The notes under the pieces were generated by a model. That model was not told where the DNA came from and did not search any database. It saw only the letters and a program-made list of their open reading frames with translations. The translations under genes were made by a program, and so were the position numbers. From Gemmatimonas aurantiaca T-27 (GTDB lineage: Bacteria > Gemmatimonadota > Gemmatimonadetes > Gemmatimonadales > Gemmatimonadaceae): a stretch of 64,000 nucleotides of DNA. How positions within the stretch are numbered: the stretch's first letter is position 1; each line of letters starts with the position of its first letter. Below, piece after piece: positions 1-8,749 of this stretch. The stretch covers positions 2,921,646 to 2,985,645 of the forward strand of contig NC_012489.1 of the NCBI RefSeq assembly GCF_000010305.1. The letters run 5' to 3'.

Positions 1-2601
1 AAGGCAGAGGCGGTATCCATGTTGGATCGCTATTTGGTTGAGCTTGGCCCCAATGCTGGGGACATTCGCCTCCCAGCTCAGCTACTACGGAAACGCTTTA
101 CGGAACCTTCGGTGCGTCGCCGCCCATCGCTCGCCACGACTGAGCGGCATTTCGTTGGCCGAGAGAGCGAGCTGGCGGATCTTACGATGCTTATGCGCCG
201 TGCACGCTGGCATGACGGTAGCGCGGTATTGCTACACGGGCCTTCGGGGATTGGAAAGACGCGAATTGTCTCCGAGCTCGCAAAGGTCGCGCAGATCGAG
301 GGCTACCGAGAGGTATCCATTGAGTGCCGGGAAACTGATCTTCAGCGCCCTTTGAGCGTCTTCCTCGATGCTTTGCCAGAACTGCTGTCCACACCGGGCG
401 CTCTAGGTTGCTCCCCAGAAAGCATGACCGTCTTGAAGCGTCTTGTCGGAGAGCGCGACGGCTCACTCGTGGTTGATCCATCTCTTTCGGACGCGGACGA
501 ACTCTCCGCACCTCTGCTCTCCCGTTCCGCGACACAAAGGCTTGAGGACGCACTGAAGAATGTTCGTACTCAGTCTATTCGTCACGCGATTGTAGATATC
601 GTCGGCGCTGTCTCTGAAGAACGACCGCTCATGATCGTGCTGGAAGACGCGCACTGGATGGACGGAGATTCATGGGACGGTGTAGCCGACCTTATACAGC
701 GCACTCCCTCGATGAGACTTTTCTTAGTTATCACTTCGAGGTCACGATCGATTCTGGCACAGCGTCCTAACCGCATTCCTCCGAGCCTCTCGATTCGCAA
801 TGTTGGAGCATTGACATCTCAGCAAAGCCTGACGCTCGCAAGAGCCATCGGCGAGGACTATGCGGCGACAATGGATGTCAATACGGAGCGGTGGATCGTT
901 GATGCGTGCGAGGGAAGCCCGCTGGTCCTGCGCGCTCTAGTCAACCACTGGATTGAGACAGGCGACGCCGGGGGCATACCTCCAACACTTCAAGTGCTCC
1001 TGGAGCACCGCATCGATCGCCTGCACCCGCATGCCCTTAGGGCAATGCAAGCAGTGTGTACTCTGGGGAAGTTCGCTTCCGTAGAGCGTATCGGACGTGT
1101 CCTGCAGCTTCCTAACCACGAGCTGATGACTGCACTTGAACAACTGGAGGAAGGCAGTTGTCTCTCACGTGCAGATGCTTCCCTTCTGGTTTCGCATGAA
1201 CTAGTCGGCCGAGCTGCAATTGAGAGGATTCCGAGCCTCGTCCGAGCCACAATTCATCTCGCTTCAGGGGGTGTCCTTGAAGCAGAATACGCACGGACTC
1301 CCGGAATCAATTTGTTGGTTGAGGCACTCTATCATTTCTCGAAGGCGGGTAGCGCAGAACATTGCGCTCGAGTGGCCTTGAGATACTCTGATGCCATTCT
1401 GCAAGCGGGAAGGCCTAAGACAGCCCTCTCTATCTTGCAAGATCTGGACCTCGGAGCGACAGACACGGAGACCCGCAGTCAAGTCGACCGGCTTTGCGCG
1501 CGCCTAGAGCTTGAAGTTGGAGAATATGGGAAGGCACTCCTCCACTCGCCTGGCGGCTACATCGTACCCGCAAATATTCACGAACTATCAGACGGCGAGA
1601 TAGATGAACTGCTATCTGCTATCGACTCCGCTCATCGTGTCGACATACTCGCCGATCGAGATGAGCTTGCAAGAATATGTGAATCTGTAGTCGCACTATC
1701 TGACATTGGCCCCATTGCTCGAGTCAGAGCGGGGGAAATTGGGCTTACCATCACAGCAAACACTTGTGACTCTGCAGTAGCCGCGAACTGTTTTGCAGCA
1801 GTGAAGTCGGACGGGAGCTTCACCGGCGGGAACGACGAGCGCCTTCAAAGGCTCTCATTGCTCTATCACACCATTTTCGGCGATCTTCAGACTGCGGAGA
1901 GAGCAGCAAATGAAATGGTGAGACGCCTTTCTCGCCATGAGCCTTCCAGCATTGCGGCTCAAGACATCGGTAGAGCTGCCTACGCGCTCAAAATGTGCGG
2001 AAGGATGACAGATGCTGAGGAAGCGCTCCGTCTCGCCTATACGATGGCGATATCAGTAGACGCTCCAAAGCTGGCGATGTACCCGGCTTGGCAACTCGCG
2101 CAGATGCAGTTAGATGGTGGTTCAGTATCAGATCTGAGCCATTGGAATGGAGTTCTATCCAACCTCCTGTCAGCAGATGATGATCCGATCGCTTCGAATT
2201 TCCTAGTTGCTCACTTTTGCCACGTCGCAATCGAGAGCGGGGAATCAGAGAGAGCCCAGTCGCTACTAAAGGAAGTGAGGGTTCAGCTACCGCGCGTTCC
2301 GACGCAAAAAGCTAGCGCATATGTTATTGCGCTCGAACTTGGAGTCGCGCTCCTAGACAACGACTGGAAACCAAGCACGGAGCTAATTCAGGTCGCCACG
2401 GAAAAGCATAGGCGGACCGCTGCATTTGGAACAAGCGACTATCTCACCGCGAAGCTCGCACGGGCGATGGTTCGCGTAGAAGACTTTCAATCGGCACATG
2501 CCCTGATCTCTGAATACCTAGCTTCTCAACGCAGAGAGAGAGGAGAACCATCCTTGGTACTTAAGCAGACCCTCGAATCCCTTCTCTCCGCGCATTCCTA
2601 G
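1..2601 (+). CDS. AAA+ ATPase / BTAD-type transcriptional regulator, 5' truncated
   Basis: The frame is open from base 1, so the gene very probably starts upstream; the first in-frame ATG is at 19. Counting from that ATG there is a Walker A motif (GPSGIGKT, residues 74-81) and a Walker B-like MIVLEDAHWMD stretch near residue 208, as in AAA_16/MalT-like STAND ATPases. The remaining ~600 residues are alpha-helical and TPR-like, with no C-terminal LuxR helix-turn-helix. The residues just before the ATPase resemble the end of a bacterial transcriptional activator (BTAD) domain, so a SARP-like regulator with its DNA-binding domain outside the window is the best guess. Base composition is clearly lower in GC than in genes beyond 4.2 kb. 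It converges on the next gene, the two stop codons overlapping at 2598-2601. The ATPase call is firm; the regulator role is inferred. Confidence 0.8.
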   Translation, partial: KAEAVSMLDRYLVELGPNAGDIRLPAQLLRKRFTEPSVRRRPSLATTERHFVGRESELADLTMLMRRARWHDGSAVLLHGPSGIGKTRIVSELAKVAQIEGYREVSIECRETDLQRPLSVFLDALPELLSTPGALGCSPESMTVLKRLVGERDGSLVVDPSLSDADELSAPLLSRSATQRLEDALKNVRTQSIRHAIVDIVGAVSEERPLMIVLEDAHWMDGDSWDGVADLIQRTPSMRLFLVITSRSRSILAQRPNRIPPSLSIRNVGALTSQQSLTLARAIGEDYAATMDVNTERWIVDACEGSPLVLRALVNHWIETGDAGGIPPTLQVLLEHRIDRLHPHALRAMQAVCTLGKFASVERIGRVLQLPNHELMTALEQLEEGSCLSRADASLLVSHELVGRAAIERIPSLVRATIHLASGGVLEAEYARTPGINLLVEALYHFSKAGSAEHCARVALRYSDAILQAGRPKTALSILQDLDLGATDTETRSQVDRLCARLELEVGEYGKALLHSPGGYIVPANIHELSDGEIDELLSAIDSAHRVDILADRDELARICESVVALSDIGPIARVRAGEIGLTITANTCDSAVAANCFAAVKSDGSFTGGNDERLQRLSLLYHTIFGDLQTAERAANEMVRRLSRHEPSSIAAQDIGRAAYALKMCGRMTDAEEALRLAYTMAISVDAPKLAMYPAWQLAQMQLDGGSVSDLSHWNGVLSNLLSADDDPIASNFLVAHFCHVAIESGESERAQSLLKEVRVQLPRVPTQKASAYVIALELGVALLDNDWKPSTELIQVATEKHRRTAAFGTSDYLTAKLARAMVRVEDFQSAHALISEYLASQRRERGEPSLVLKQTLESLLSAHS

Positions 2602-3950
2602 GCCACTGCTGGTGTCTTCACTCGTTTCCGTACGATCTCTAGGATTTGCGTTAGCGAGTGCACCTTCCCGGAATCTGCGCTGTCGAACAGCCGCCGGAAG
2701 TCCGGAGAGCCTATCAGCGCATCGCAGATGTCCGGATCGAATTGAATGCCTCTGAACTTTCGTAGTTCATCACGAACTTCAACTTCGCCAAGAGCCTTTC
2801 GATACGGCCGATCGGTGGTCATTGCATCGATCGTATCAGCGAACATGATGATACGAGACCCGAGCGGGATCTCACGTCCTTTCAACTGATCAGGATACCC
2901 CGTGCCATCCCAGTTTTCATGATGATGGCGAACCGCCGGCACAATATCCTGAAGATCCGATATCTTCGCGACAAGTTCAGCGCTCTTGATGGGATGAAGC
3001 TCCATGATCGCCCGCTCTTCAGGAGTTAGGCGACCCGGTTTCATCAAGATCGGTGCAAAGATCTCATGGATTTTTCCTACGTCATGCAGCAAAGCCGCAA
3101 CGGATATCCGATCAATTTCTTTGGGGGTCAGGCCCACAACCTGTGCGATAATCCGAGAGTATCGGCTCACGCGTTGTGAATGACCGGACGTATAAGGATC
3201 GCGAAACTCGACTGTGTGAACGAACAGTTCGAGCAACTCCTTATTGGTCGTCTCAAGCTGATGCTTGGACTGATATGTGAGACGAAGTCCAAGAATGAGC
3301 GCGCACAAGACCCCAACGCCCCAATTCCCCCAATCGACATAGGCGCGGCCAAAGGCAAAAACCCCAGGCACCGCAACAATGTCGTACACAAGACCTGCCG
3401 CGTTGCCGCTAACCCAAGTCTTAACAATGCTCTTCCCTTCCGCCAAACCAATCACCGCAGCCACGGCAAGCGTATTGACGACGAGAAACACGACTACTGC
3501 AGCGATGTGAGGAACGCTTTGGAAACTTGGATCCACTTCGAGAGGCTTTCCTCCGAAGAGGAGATAGCACCCAATTGACACACACCCAGCCAAAACAATC
3601 TGGCTTACGTTGAACGCCCGCTTGATAGCCAGCTTAGGCTTGAGCATTTCCGCGACAAGCGCGGAAAACCCAACTATCGCAATAGTGGCCCACGACGGGT
3701 ACAGAACGAACGCTGTCAGGAACGGGATAAATGAAACCGCTCCGAAAGTACTGCCCTGAACTCTATAGCTCAGGATGGTGCCCAAGAATGCTACGAGCGT
3801 GAGCCAACCAGCTCCCGCGAGCAAAGAGAAATCGACGACTGGCTGATAGAAATACAGCCCAACAAGCGAGGCAGCTGCCGCTACCACGATCGCATATACG
3901 TAGGCGATTACGCTTGTCTTCATCGACTTTGAAAGATGTGGCCCCGCCAA
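2598..3950 (-). CDS. membrane HD-GYP domain protein (putative c-di-GMP phosphodiesterase)
   Basis: The N-terminal ~220 residues form several hydrophobic membrane segments of a MASE-like sensor type. They are followed by a complete HD-GYP domain. The metal-binding HDVGK motif and the diagnostic GTGYPDQL motif are both present, so hydrolysis of cyclic di-GMP is expected. No receiver, PAS or GAF domain is seen, so the membrane part is the likely sensor. The start is uncertain: the longest frame begins with TTG at 3950, and an ATG (MKTSV) lies at 3923 just before the first membrane segment. Like the gene it converges on, it is lower in GC than the rest of the window, suggesting shared foreign origin. 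Confidence 0.9.
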   Translation of the reverse strand: MAGPHLSKSMKTSVIAYVYAIVVAAAASLVGLYFYQPVVDFSLLAGAGWLTLVAFLGTILSYRVQGSTFGAVSFIPFLTAFVLYPSWATIAIVGFSALVAEMLKPKLAIKRAFNVSQIVLAGCVSIGCYLLFGGKPLEVDPSFQSVPHIAAVVVFLVVNTLAVAAVIGLAEGKSIVKTWVSGNAAGLVYDIVAVPGVFAFGRAYVDWGNWGVGVLCALILGLRLTYQSKHQLETTNKELLELFVHTVEFRDPYTSGHSQRVSRYSRIIAQVVGLTPKEIDRISVAALLHDVGKIHEIFAPILMKPGRLTPEERAIMELHPIKSAELVAKISDLQDIVPAVRHHHENWDGTGYPDQLKGREIPLGSRIIMFADTIDAMTTDRPYRKALGEVEVRDELRKFRGIQFDPDICDALIGSPDFRRLFDSADSGKVHSLTQILEIVRKRVKTPAVA

Positions 3951-4062
3951 CCCTTAGCTATCGGTCAGCCCCAAAGCTTCAGGTCAGCCAACACAACCGA
4001 CATGAGTACATCAACGAGCTCAGCCAGGAATTCCACTACGCGTCACCTCCCTTCTGGGTAGT

Positions 4063-4091
4063 CACGTGTGTTCCGCTCGGAACGACACGTG
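4063..4091. other. bulged inverted repeat in the 3951-4229 gap
   Basis: CACGTGTGTTCC pairs with GGAACGACACGTG across a GCTC loop with one bulged base. It sits in the 279-base gap between two minus-strand genes, close to where base composition changes. There is no T-run on either side, so a rho-independent terminator is doubtful. A protein-binding site or processing hairpin is equally possible. Nothing else is recognisable in this gap. Confidence 0.35.
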
Positions 4092-4229
4092 CTATTCGAG
4101 GTTGGCTCCGCTCCTACTGCTTTGGCCTGCCCGCTCAGCTCCGCTCTACGACGGTTGACGGGGACAACGGGATACTTCGTCGACTATTGACGAATGAAGT
4201 ACGTATGGACGGGCACCTGCGTCGGCGCC

Positions 4230-5171
4230 CTATCTGTCCAGATGTAACCAGCGGTTCGTCGCGTCGAGCACAGCCAGTACCGCACTCGTCTCCGCGCTGT
4301 CCCGCACTTCACAAGTCCCCGTCAGCACGATCGACCCACGACCAACGCGGGCCGAAATGCTCACGAAAACGAATTCCCGATCAAACGCCTCGAGCACCTC
4401 TGCGCCCTCGAGGCTGAGTCCACGATCACCGGCGGGTGCACCTCGGGCAGCCAGAATGGCCTGCACCGTCGCCCGCGCCGCCAAATCCACCCGCGATCGC
4501 TCGGACTCCTGTCCATCCGCTTCACCGACAAAACTCTGCCCGTCGCGCGACAGGGAGACCAAACACGTCACTCCGCGCACGTGCGACCGCCGCACTTCGA
4601 TGTCTTCGAAGATCAGCAGCCGCCGCCCAGCTGCCATGTCCGGGCGGGACACTACTTGGGGAGACGACCCGAGACGAGAAAGGACACTTTCCGCCGCGAC
4701 TCCCTGCATCCCCCCAGCCACGCCTCGCGTTGGCCCCTTGGCGGGCTCAACCACCGGAGCGCTGGCACCAGCCACCGAAGCCGGGGCAGCCACGCTCTGG
4801 TCGGCAAATGACGGAATTCCTTGTGGTGCGGCGTGCGTCACACCTGGCACCGCCGTGACACCACTCACCCCTGCCGGAGCGCCTGGCAGATCCGCGATAC
4901 GCGGCGCATCGAGAGTCGTCGCGACGGAGACCTTGCGGTGATTCACCCGCAAACCGAGCTGCGCCATAAGCGCGCTCTCGATGTTCCGAACCGTATGCTT
5001 CGGTACGACCTGATCCGTCGTGAGCACGTGAATCTCGTCGACAGCTCCCGTCTCACTCGGGACGATGCGGACGGACAACACACCCGGGAGCGTTTGAATC
5101 AGCTCCTCCGCACGTCGGATTGGGAGTACACTCCCCGCGATCGTCCCGCTGGACACCGAAGGAGAGGTCAT
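4230..5171 (-). CDS. conserved hypothetical protein, two alpha/beta domains joined by an Ala/Pro/Val linker
   Basis: Unrecognised family, 313 residues, no signal peptide or membrane segment. Residues ~15-85 form a compact domain (LPGVLSVRIVP, EIHVL, then a KHTVRNIESAL helix and a GLRVNHRKVSV strand). That layout resembles small regulatory or carrier-associated domains. Residues ~90-185 are a low-complexity Ala/Gly/Pro/Val linker. The C-terminal ~125 residues form a second alpha/beta domain (LLIFEDIEVRR ... TCLVSLSRDGQSFVGEADG). It is separated from both neighbours by 160-280 bases and is probably monocistronic. Base composition is typical of the main genome, unlike the genes to its left. No function is assigned. 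Confidence 0.6.
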   Translation of the reverse strand: MTSPSVSSGTIAGSVLPIRRAEELIQTLPGVLSVRIVPSETGAVDEIHVLTTDQVVPKHTVRNIESALMAQLGLRVNHRKVSVATTLDAPRIADLPGAPAGVSGVTAVPGVTHAAPQGIPSFADQSVAAPASVAGASAPVVEPAKGPTRGVAGGMQGVAAESVLSRLGSSPQVVSRPDMAAGRRLLIFEDIEVRRSHVRGVTCLVSLSRDGQSFVGEADGQESERSRVDLAARATVQAILAARGAPAGDRGLSLEGAEVLEAFDREFVFVSISARVGRGSIVLTGTCEVRDSAETSAVLAVLDATNRWLHLDR

Positions 5172-5331
5172 GCCAAAGTTGACTGGTATGGACAGGCTGA
5201 GCTCCGCGGCAGAGGCGAACCGGAGCGTTCACTCCGGCTGTCTTCGGGGCAAATATGTGGCTGAGATCGCATTGTAGCAAGGCTCACGATCCGCCAACCA
5301 CTTGTCCCGCATGGATGTAGGGCATTGAACC

Positions 5332-7035
5332 TCATGTTTCATCTAGGGCGGAGTCCGCTTCCCCCTCCTCTGCCCCCTCATATTCCCGCAACTTTCGGTA
5401 CAGCGTCCGCTCTCCAATCCCGAGACGTTCTGCCGCCTTTCGTCGATTTCCGGCACTGTCCCGGAGCGCCGCCAGGATGGCCACCCGCTCGATGTCGGCC
5501 ATGGTCATACTCGCATCCAGGGTGATCACGGGCGGTGGAGCGCCCTGTTCCCGGGGCTCGATGCCACGCCCCATACCGGGATACCCGGCGCCGCCGGCGG
5601 ACAACCCATCGTAGGGCAGGCCGCCATTCAAAGGTGCCGATGGTCGGACTTCACCAACCCATCCCGCTGGCATCACCGGCGATCCTGGCGCCATCTGCAC
5701 GACACGAGTCTCCACGTCCATCCGGCGCCGCAACTCTTCGACCTGCAACTTCAGCTCGACGAGCGAACGCACGATGAACTCGAGCTCGCGTCCCTGTGCA
5801 CGTTCGGCGCCCTGCAACACGGGGCCCACATGCACGGGCAAGAGCCGGCGACCGCCCCCTTCACGAATCGAGCGAGGGATGTCATCGGCGACGATCTCCC
5901 GTCCGTGCGCCAACACCACCATGCTCTCCACGAGATTGCGCAGCTCTCGCACGTTGCCGGGCCAGGCATACTCGACCAACAACGCCAGCGCATCAGCCGA
6001 GATGCCCTGAAACTCGCGGTCATGCAGCGCGGAAAACTCCGACACGAATCGCCGCACCAACAACGGGATGTCATCGCGCCGCTCTCGCAATGGCGGGAGA
6101 TACACGCTCAACACGTTCAGGCGATAGAACAGATCGGCGCGAAAACCGCCTTCCTCCACATGCTCGCGCAGCGGTCGGTTGGTCGCGGCCACCACACGCA
6201 CGTCGATCGGGATGGATTGACTGCCACCGACCCGCGTCACTTCGCGCTCCTCGAGCACGCGCAGCAACTTCACCTGTGTCGACTGCGGAATCTCACCGAT
6301 CTCGTCGAGAAACAGCGTGCCGGTGTCGGCCAGTTCGAAACGCCCCAGACGACGCTCGGCGGCGCCGGTGAAGGAGCCCTTCTCATGCCCGAACAGCTCA
6401 CTCTCGAGCAACGTTTCCGGAAGCGCGCCGACATTCACCGCGATGAACGGTTTGCCGCGCCGTGGACTCAGTCGATGGATGGCACGCGCCACCAGCTCCT
6501 TGCCGGTGCCACTTTCGCCTTCGATGAGCAATGTGCTGGACACCGGCGCGATCTGCTCGACCTTGACCAGCACTTCACGAATACCGGCCGACTCTCCAAC
6601 GAGGCCGGTCAACTCGGCGAGTCGCTGCCGTTCAAGACGCCGACGCACCGCGTCCACCACTTCGTCGATGCGCACCGGCTTGGACCAGGTCTCGGCGTAG
6701 CCGATCTCCCGCAACCGATCGCGCAATGTGGGGTCGCTGACGTCCGTGAATCCGAGCACGGGGACGTTGTCCCACAACAACTGCCGGACCAGCGCGATGT
6801 TCGCCCCATCGAGCAATGCACCCGTGAGCACCACCACCGTGGGGCGCGCACGACGCATCTCGCCACGCACGTCGTCCATAGGCGAGATGGTGACCGTCTC
6901 GATACCCTCGGCTTCGAGCGCGGCGTTGAGTCGCACTGCCGGCTCGACATCCGTGAGGAGAATCGCGACGACACTGCGCCCAACGTCATCCACGCCGCCG
7001 CGACTCTGCGCTGCGGGGCGTGCGCGTGTGCTCAC
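5332..7035 (-). CDS. NtrC-family sigma-54 activator with a degenerate receiver domain
   Basis: From the GTG at 7035 the protein has 567 residues: receiver-like domain (~22-140), AAA+ sigma-54-interaction domain (~145-385; Walker A GESGTGKE, a GSFTGA variant of the GAFTGA loop, TLFLDEIGE), a ~130-residue Gly/Pro-rich linker, and a Fis-type helix-turn-helix ending in a NRRKAAERLGIGERTLYRKL-type motif. The receiver keeps the SKP lysine, but the phospho-acceptor position reads VVVLTGALLDG, with Thr (about residue 71) instead of Asp, and the acidic pocket is TDVE instead of DDE. Canonical phosphorylation is therefore unlikely. The start is chosen because GTG overlaps the gcvT stop as GTGA (7032-7035); a longer frame would overlap gcvT by 120 bases. 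Confidence 0.9.
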   Translation of the reverse strand: MSTRARPAAQSRGGVDDVGRSVVAILLTDVEPAVRLNAALEAEGIETVTISPMDDVRGEMRRARPTVVVLTGALLDGANIALVRQLLWDNVPVLGFTDVSDPTLRDRLREIGYAETWSKPVRIDEVVDAVRRRLERQRLAELTGLVGESAGIREVLVKVEQIAPVSSTLLIEGESGTGKELVARAIHRLSPRRGKPFIAVNVGALPETLLESELFGHEKGSFTGAAERRLGRFELADTGTLFLDEIGEIPQSTQVKLLRVLEEREVTRVGGSQSIPIDVRVVAATNRPLREHVEEGGFRADLFYRLNVLSVYLPPLRERRDDIPLLVRRFVSEFSALHDREFQGISADALALLVEYAWPGNVRELRNLVESMVVLAHGREIVADDIPRSIREGGGRRLLPVHVGPVLQGAERAQGRELEFIVRSLVELKLQVEELRRRMDVETRVVQMAPGSPVMPAGWVGEVRPSAPLNGGLPYDGLSAGGAGYPGMGRGIEPREQGAPPPVITLDASMTMADIERVAILAALRDSAGNRRKAAERLGIGERTLYRKLREYEGAEEGEADSALDET

Positions 7036-8186
7036 GCCTTCCCCGGGCGCTTGTAAAACGGCAGCTTCACCACCCGTGCCGGCACCCGCTTGCCGCGAAT
7101 GTCCACGTCGAAGCGTGTGCCCTCGACGGCGGCCGCGCTGGGCAGATAACACGTTCCCACGGGAATGCCGAGCGTCGGACTCATGGTCCCGCTGCGTACT
7201 TCCCCAAACGCGACGCCCCCGTAGACCACGGGATACCCGTGCCGCGGAATGGCGCGCTCTTCGAAGGTGAAGCCTACGAGCTTGCGATCGGTGCCGTCCT
7301 GATGCTGGCGCACGAGCACATCCTTGCCGAGGAACGGTTCGGCCTTGCCCAGCTTCACCAGCCAGTTGAGGCCTGCTTCGAGCGGCGTGATCTGATCGTC
7401 GAGTTCATTGCCGTACAGGCACAGACCGGCCTCGAGCCGCAGCGTGTCGCGGGCCCCAAGTCCACACGGCGTCACTGCGCCGGCCGCCATCACGGCGTTC
7501 CACACCGCCGTCGCGTGTGTCGCATCGAAATACAGCTCGAAGCCCAACTCGCCCGTGTAGCCGGTGCGCGAGATGATACACGGCACGCCAGCGACGCGCC
7601 CTTCCGTGAACCAGTAGTACTTGACGCCATCGAGCGGCACGTCGGCGAGCGCAGCGACAATGGCGGGTGCCTGCGGGCCCTGCACCGCGAGCAACGCCGT
7701 CGCATCGGAGATGTCCTCCATCGTGCAATCGAATCCGGCCAGGTGTGCCTGCAGATGCGCGAGGTCCTTGTCGCGATTGCTGGCGTTGATGACGAGCATG
7801 AGGTGATCGGCAAACCGATACACCAGCAGGTCATCGACGATGGTGCCGTCGGCCCGCAGCAGGGTGCTGTACTGCACCTGCCCGATCCCGAGTGCTGCGA
7901 CATCGTTGCTGGTCACGGACGACACGAACCGAATGGCGTCGGGGCCACGCACGATGACTTCGCCCATGTGGGACACATCGAACATGCCGCACGACTCGCG
8001 TACGGCTTTGTGTTCGACGGTGATGCCGGCCGGGTACTGCACCGGCATCTCATAGCCCGCAAAGGGGACAATCTTCGCGCCAAGCGCGACGTGGACATCG
8101 TGCAGCGGCGTGCGCTTGAGCGCTGAGCCTTGCGCGCCGGTATCGTTGGCAGTCATGAGCGGGATGGAAGAGCTGGCTACGGTCAT
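7032..8186 (-). CDS. gcvT: aminomethyltransferase (glycine cleavage system T protein)
   Basis: GcvT uses tetrahydrofolate to release ammonia from the aminomethyl group held on the lipoyl arm of GcvH, forming 5,10-methylene-THF. The 384-residue length fits the family. Visible family segments are TPLHDVHVALGAKIVPFAGYEMP near the N-terminus (shown here only as a landmark split by family alignment), ESCGMFDVSHMGE, GLGARDTLRLEAGLCLYG and the C-terminal VRSGTMSPTLG. gcvH and gcvP are not in the window. The gene lies upstream of, and overlaps by 4 bases, the degenerate-receiver sigma-54 activator, so the two are probably translated from one message. Another possible start is the ATG ten codons downstream (8156). 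Confidence 0.95.
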   Translation of the reverse strand: MTVASSSIPLMTANDTGAQGSALKRTPLHDVHVALGAKIVPFAGYEMPVQYPAGITVEHKAVRESCGMFDVSHMGEVIVRGPDAIRFVSSVTSNDVAALGIGQVQYSTLLRADGTIVDDLLVYRFADHLMLVINASNRDKDLAHLQAHLAGFDCTMEDISDATALLAVQGPQAPAIVAALADVPLDGVKYYWFTEGRVAGVPCIISRTGYTGELGFELYFDATHATAVWNAVMAAGAVTPCGLGARDTLRLEAGLCLYGNELDDQITPLEAGLNWLVKLGKAEPFLGKDVLVRQHQDGTDRKLVGFTFEERAIPRHGYPVVYGGVAFGEVRSGTMSPTLGIPVGTCYLPSAAAVEGTRFDVDIRGKRVPARVVKLPFYKRPGKA

Positions 8187-8235
8187 CAGGAAATGCGGCG
8201 ACCGCAGATTCTGAAAGATGCCCGCTCAAACGCGC

Positions 8236-8703
8236 TCATGCCAGTTCGGCAATAGCTGCCAAAAGCTCCTCTGCGTGCCCGCGCGCCTTGACCCGCTCAA
8301 AAACGCGTACGATCTGCCCCGAGGGATCGATCAGAAAGGTCGTCCGCACCACGCCCATGTAGCGCCGGCCGTACAGCAATTTCTCCTTCCACACGTCGTA
8401 GGCTTGCAACACCACGTGTTCAGGATCGGCCAGCAGTGTGAACGGGAGGGTGTTTTTGGCCTTGAACCGCTGATGCGACGTGACCGAGTCGGGGCTGATA
8501 CCGATCACCACCGTTTTGCGACGACGGAACCGGGGCACCCCGTCGCGCAGGTCACACGCCTGCACCGTGCAGGTGGCAGTACTGTCCTTGGGGTACGCAT
8601 ACAGCACCACCCACTTGCCACGCAGGGACGACAGTGTGAGCGGCTTGCCTGAATCAGCAAGCAGCGTGAAGTCGGGCGCCGGCTGACCGGCAGCTATCGG
8701 CAC
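8236..8703 (-). CDS. bcp: thioredoxin-dependent thiol peroxidase, Bcp/PrxQ family
   Basis: This 155-residue AhpC/TSA-fold peroxiredoxin reduces hydroperoxides with electrons from thioredoxin. Cys45 (TATCTVQAC) is the peroxidatic Cys and Cys50, five residues on, is the resolving Cys, the PrxQ alpha-helical arrangement. The usual TxGCT motif is TATCT here, a mild departure. VRTTFLIDPSGQIVRVFERVK near the C-terminus is typical of the family. The start is the GTG at 8703, giving the usual short N-terminus before APDFTL. It follows gcvT in direction after a 49-base gap; no functional link is evident. Confidence 0.94.
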   Translation of the reverse strand: MPIAAGQPAPDFTLLADSGKPLTLSSLRGKWVVLYAYPKDSTATCTVQACDLRDGVPRFRRRKTVVIGISPDSVTSHQRFKAKNTLPFTLLADPEHVVLQAYDVWKEKLLYGRRYMGVVRTTFLIDPSGQIVRVFERVKARGHAEELLAAIAELA

Positions 8704-8749
8704 GACAAACGCTTCGGGTCCCGTTCACACAGCACCCCACGGGTGCGGC

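Noticed and set aside
4063-4091. CACGTG-ended stem read as a transcription-factor E-box
   Set aside because: E-boxes are eukaryotic sites; in a bacterial intergenic gap the stem-loop is the more sensible reading.
5830-7056. A 408-codon plus-strand frame opposite the sigma-54 activator
   Set aside because: Antisense shadow of the AAA+ coding sequence; no recognisable domain.
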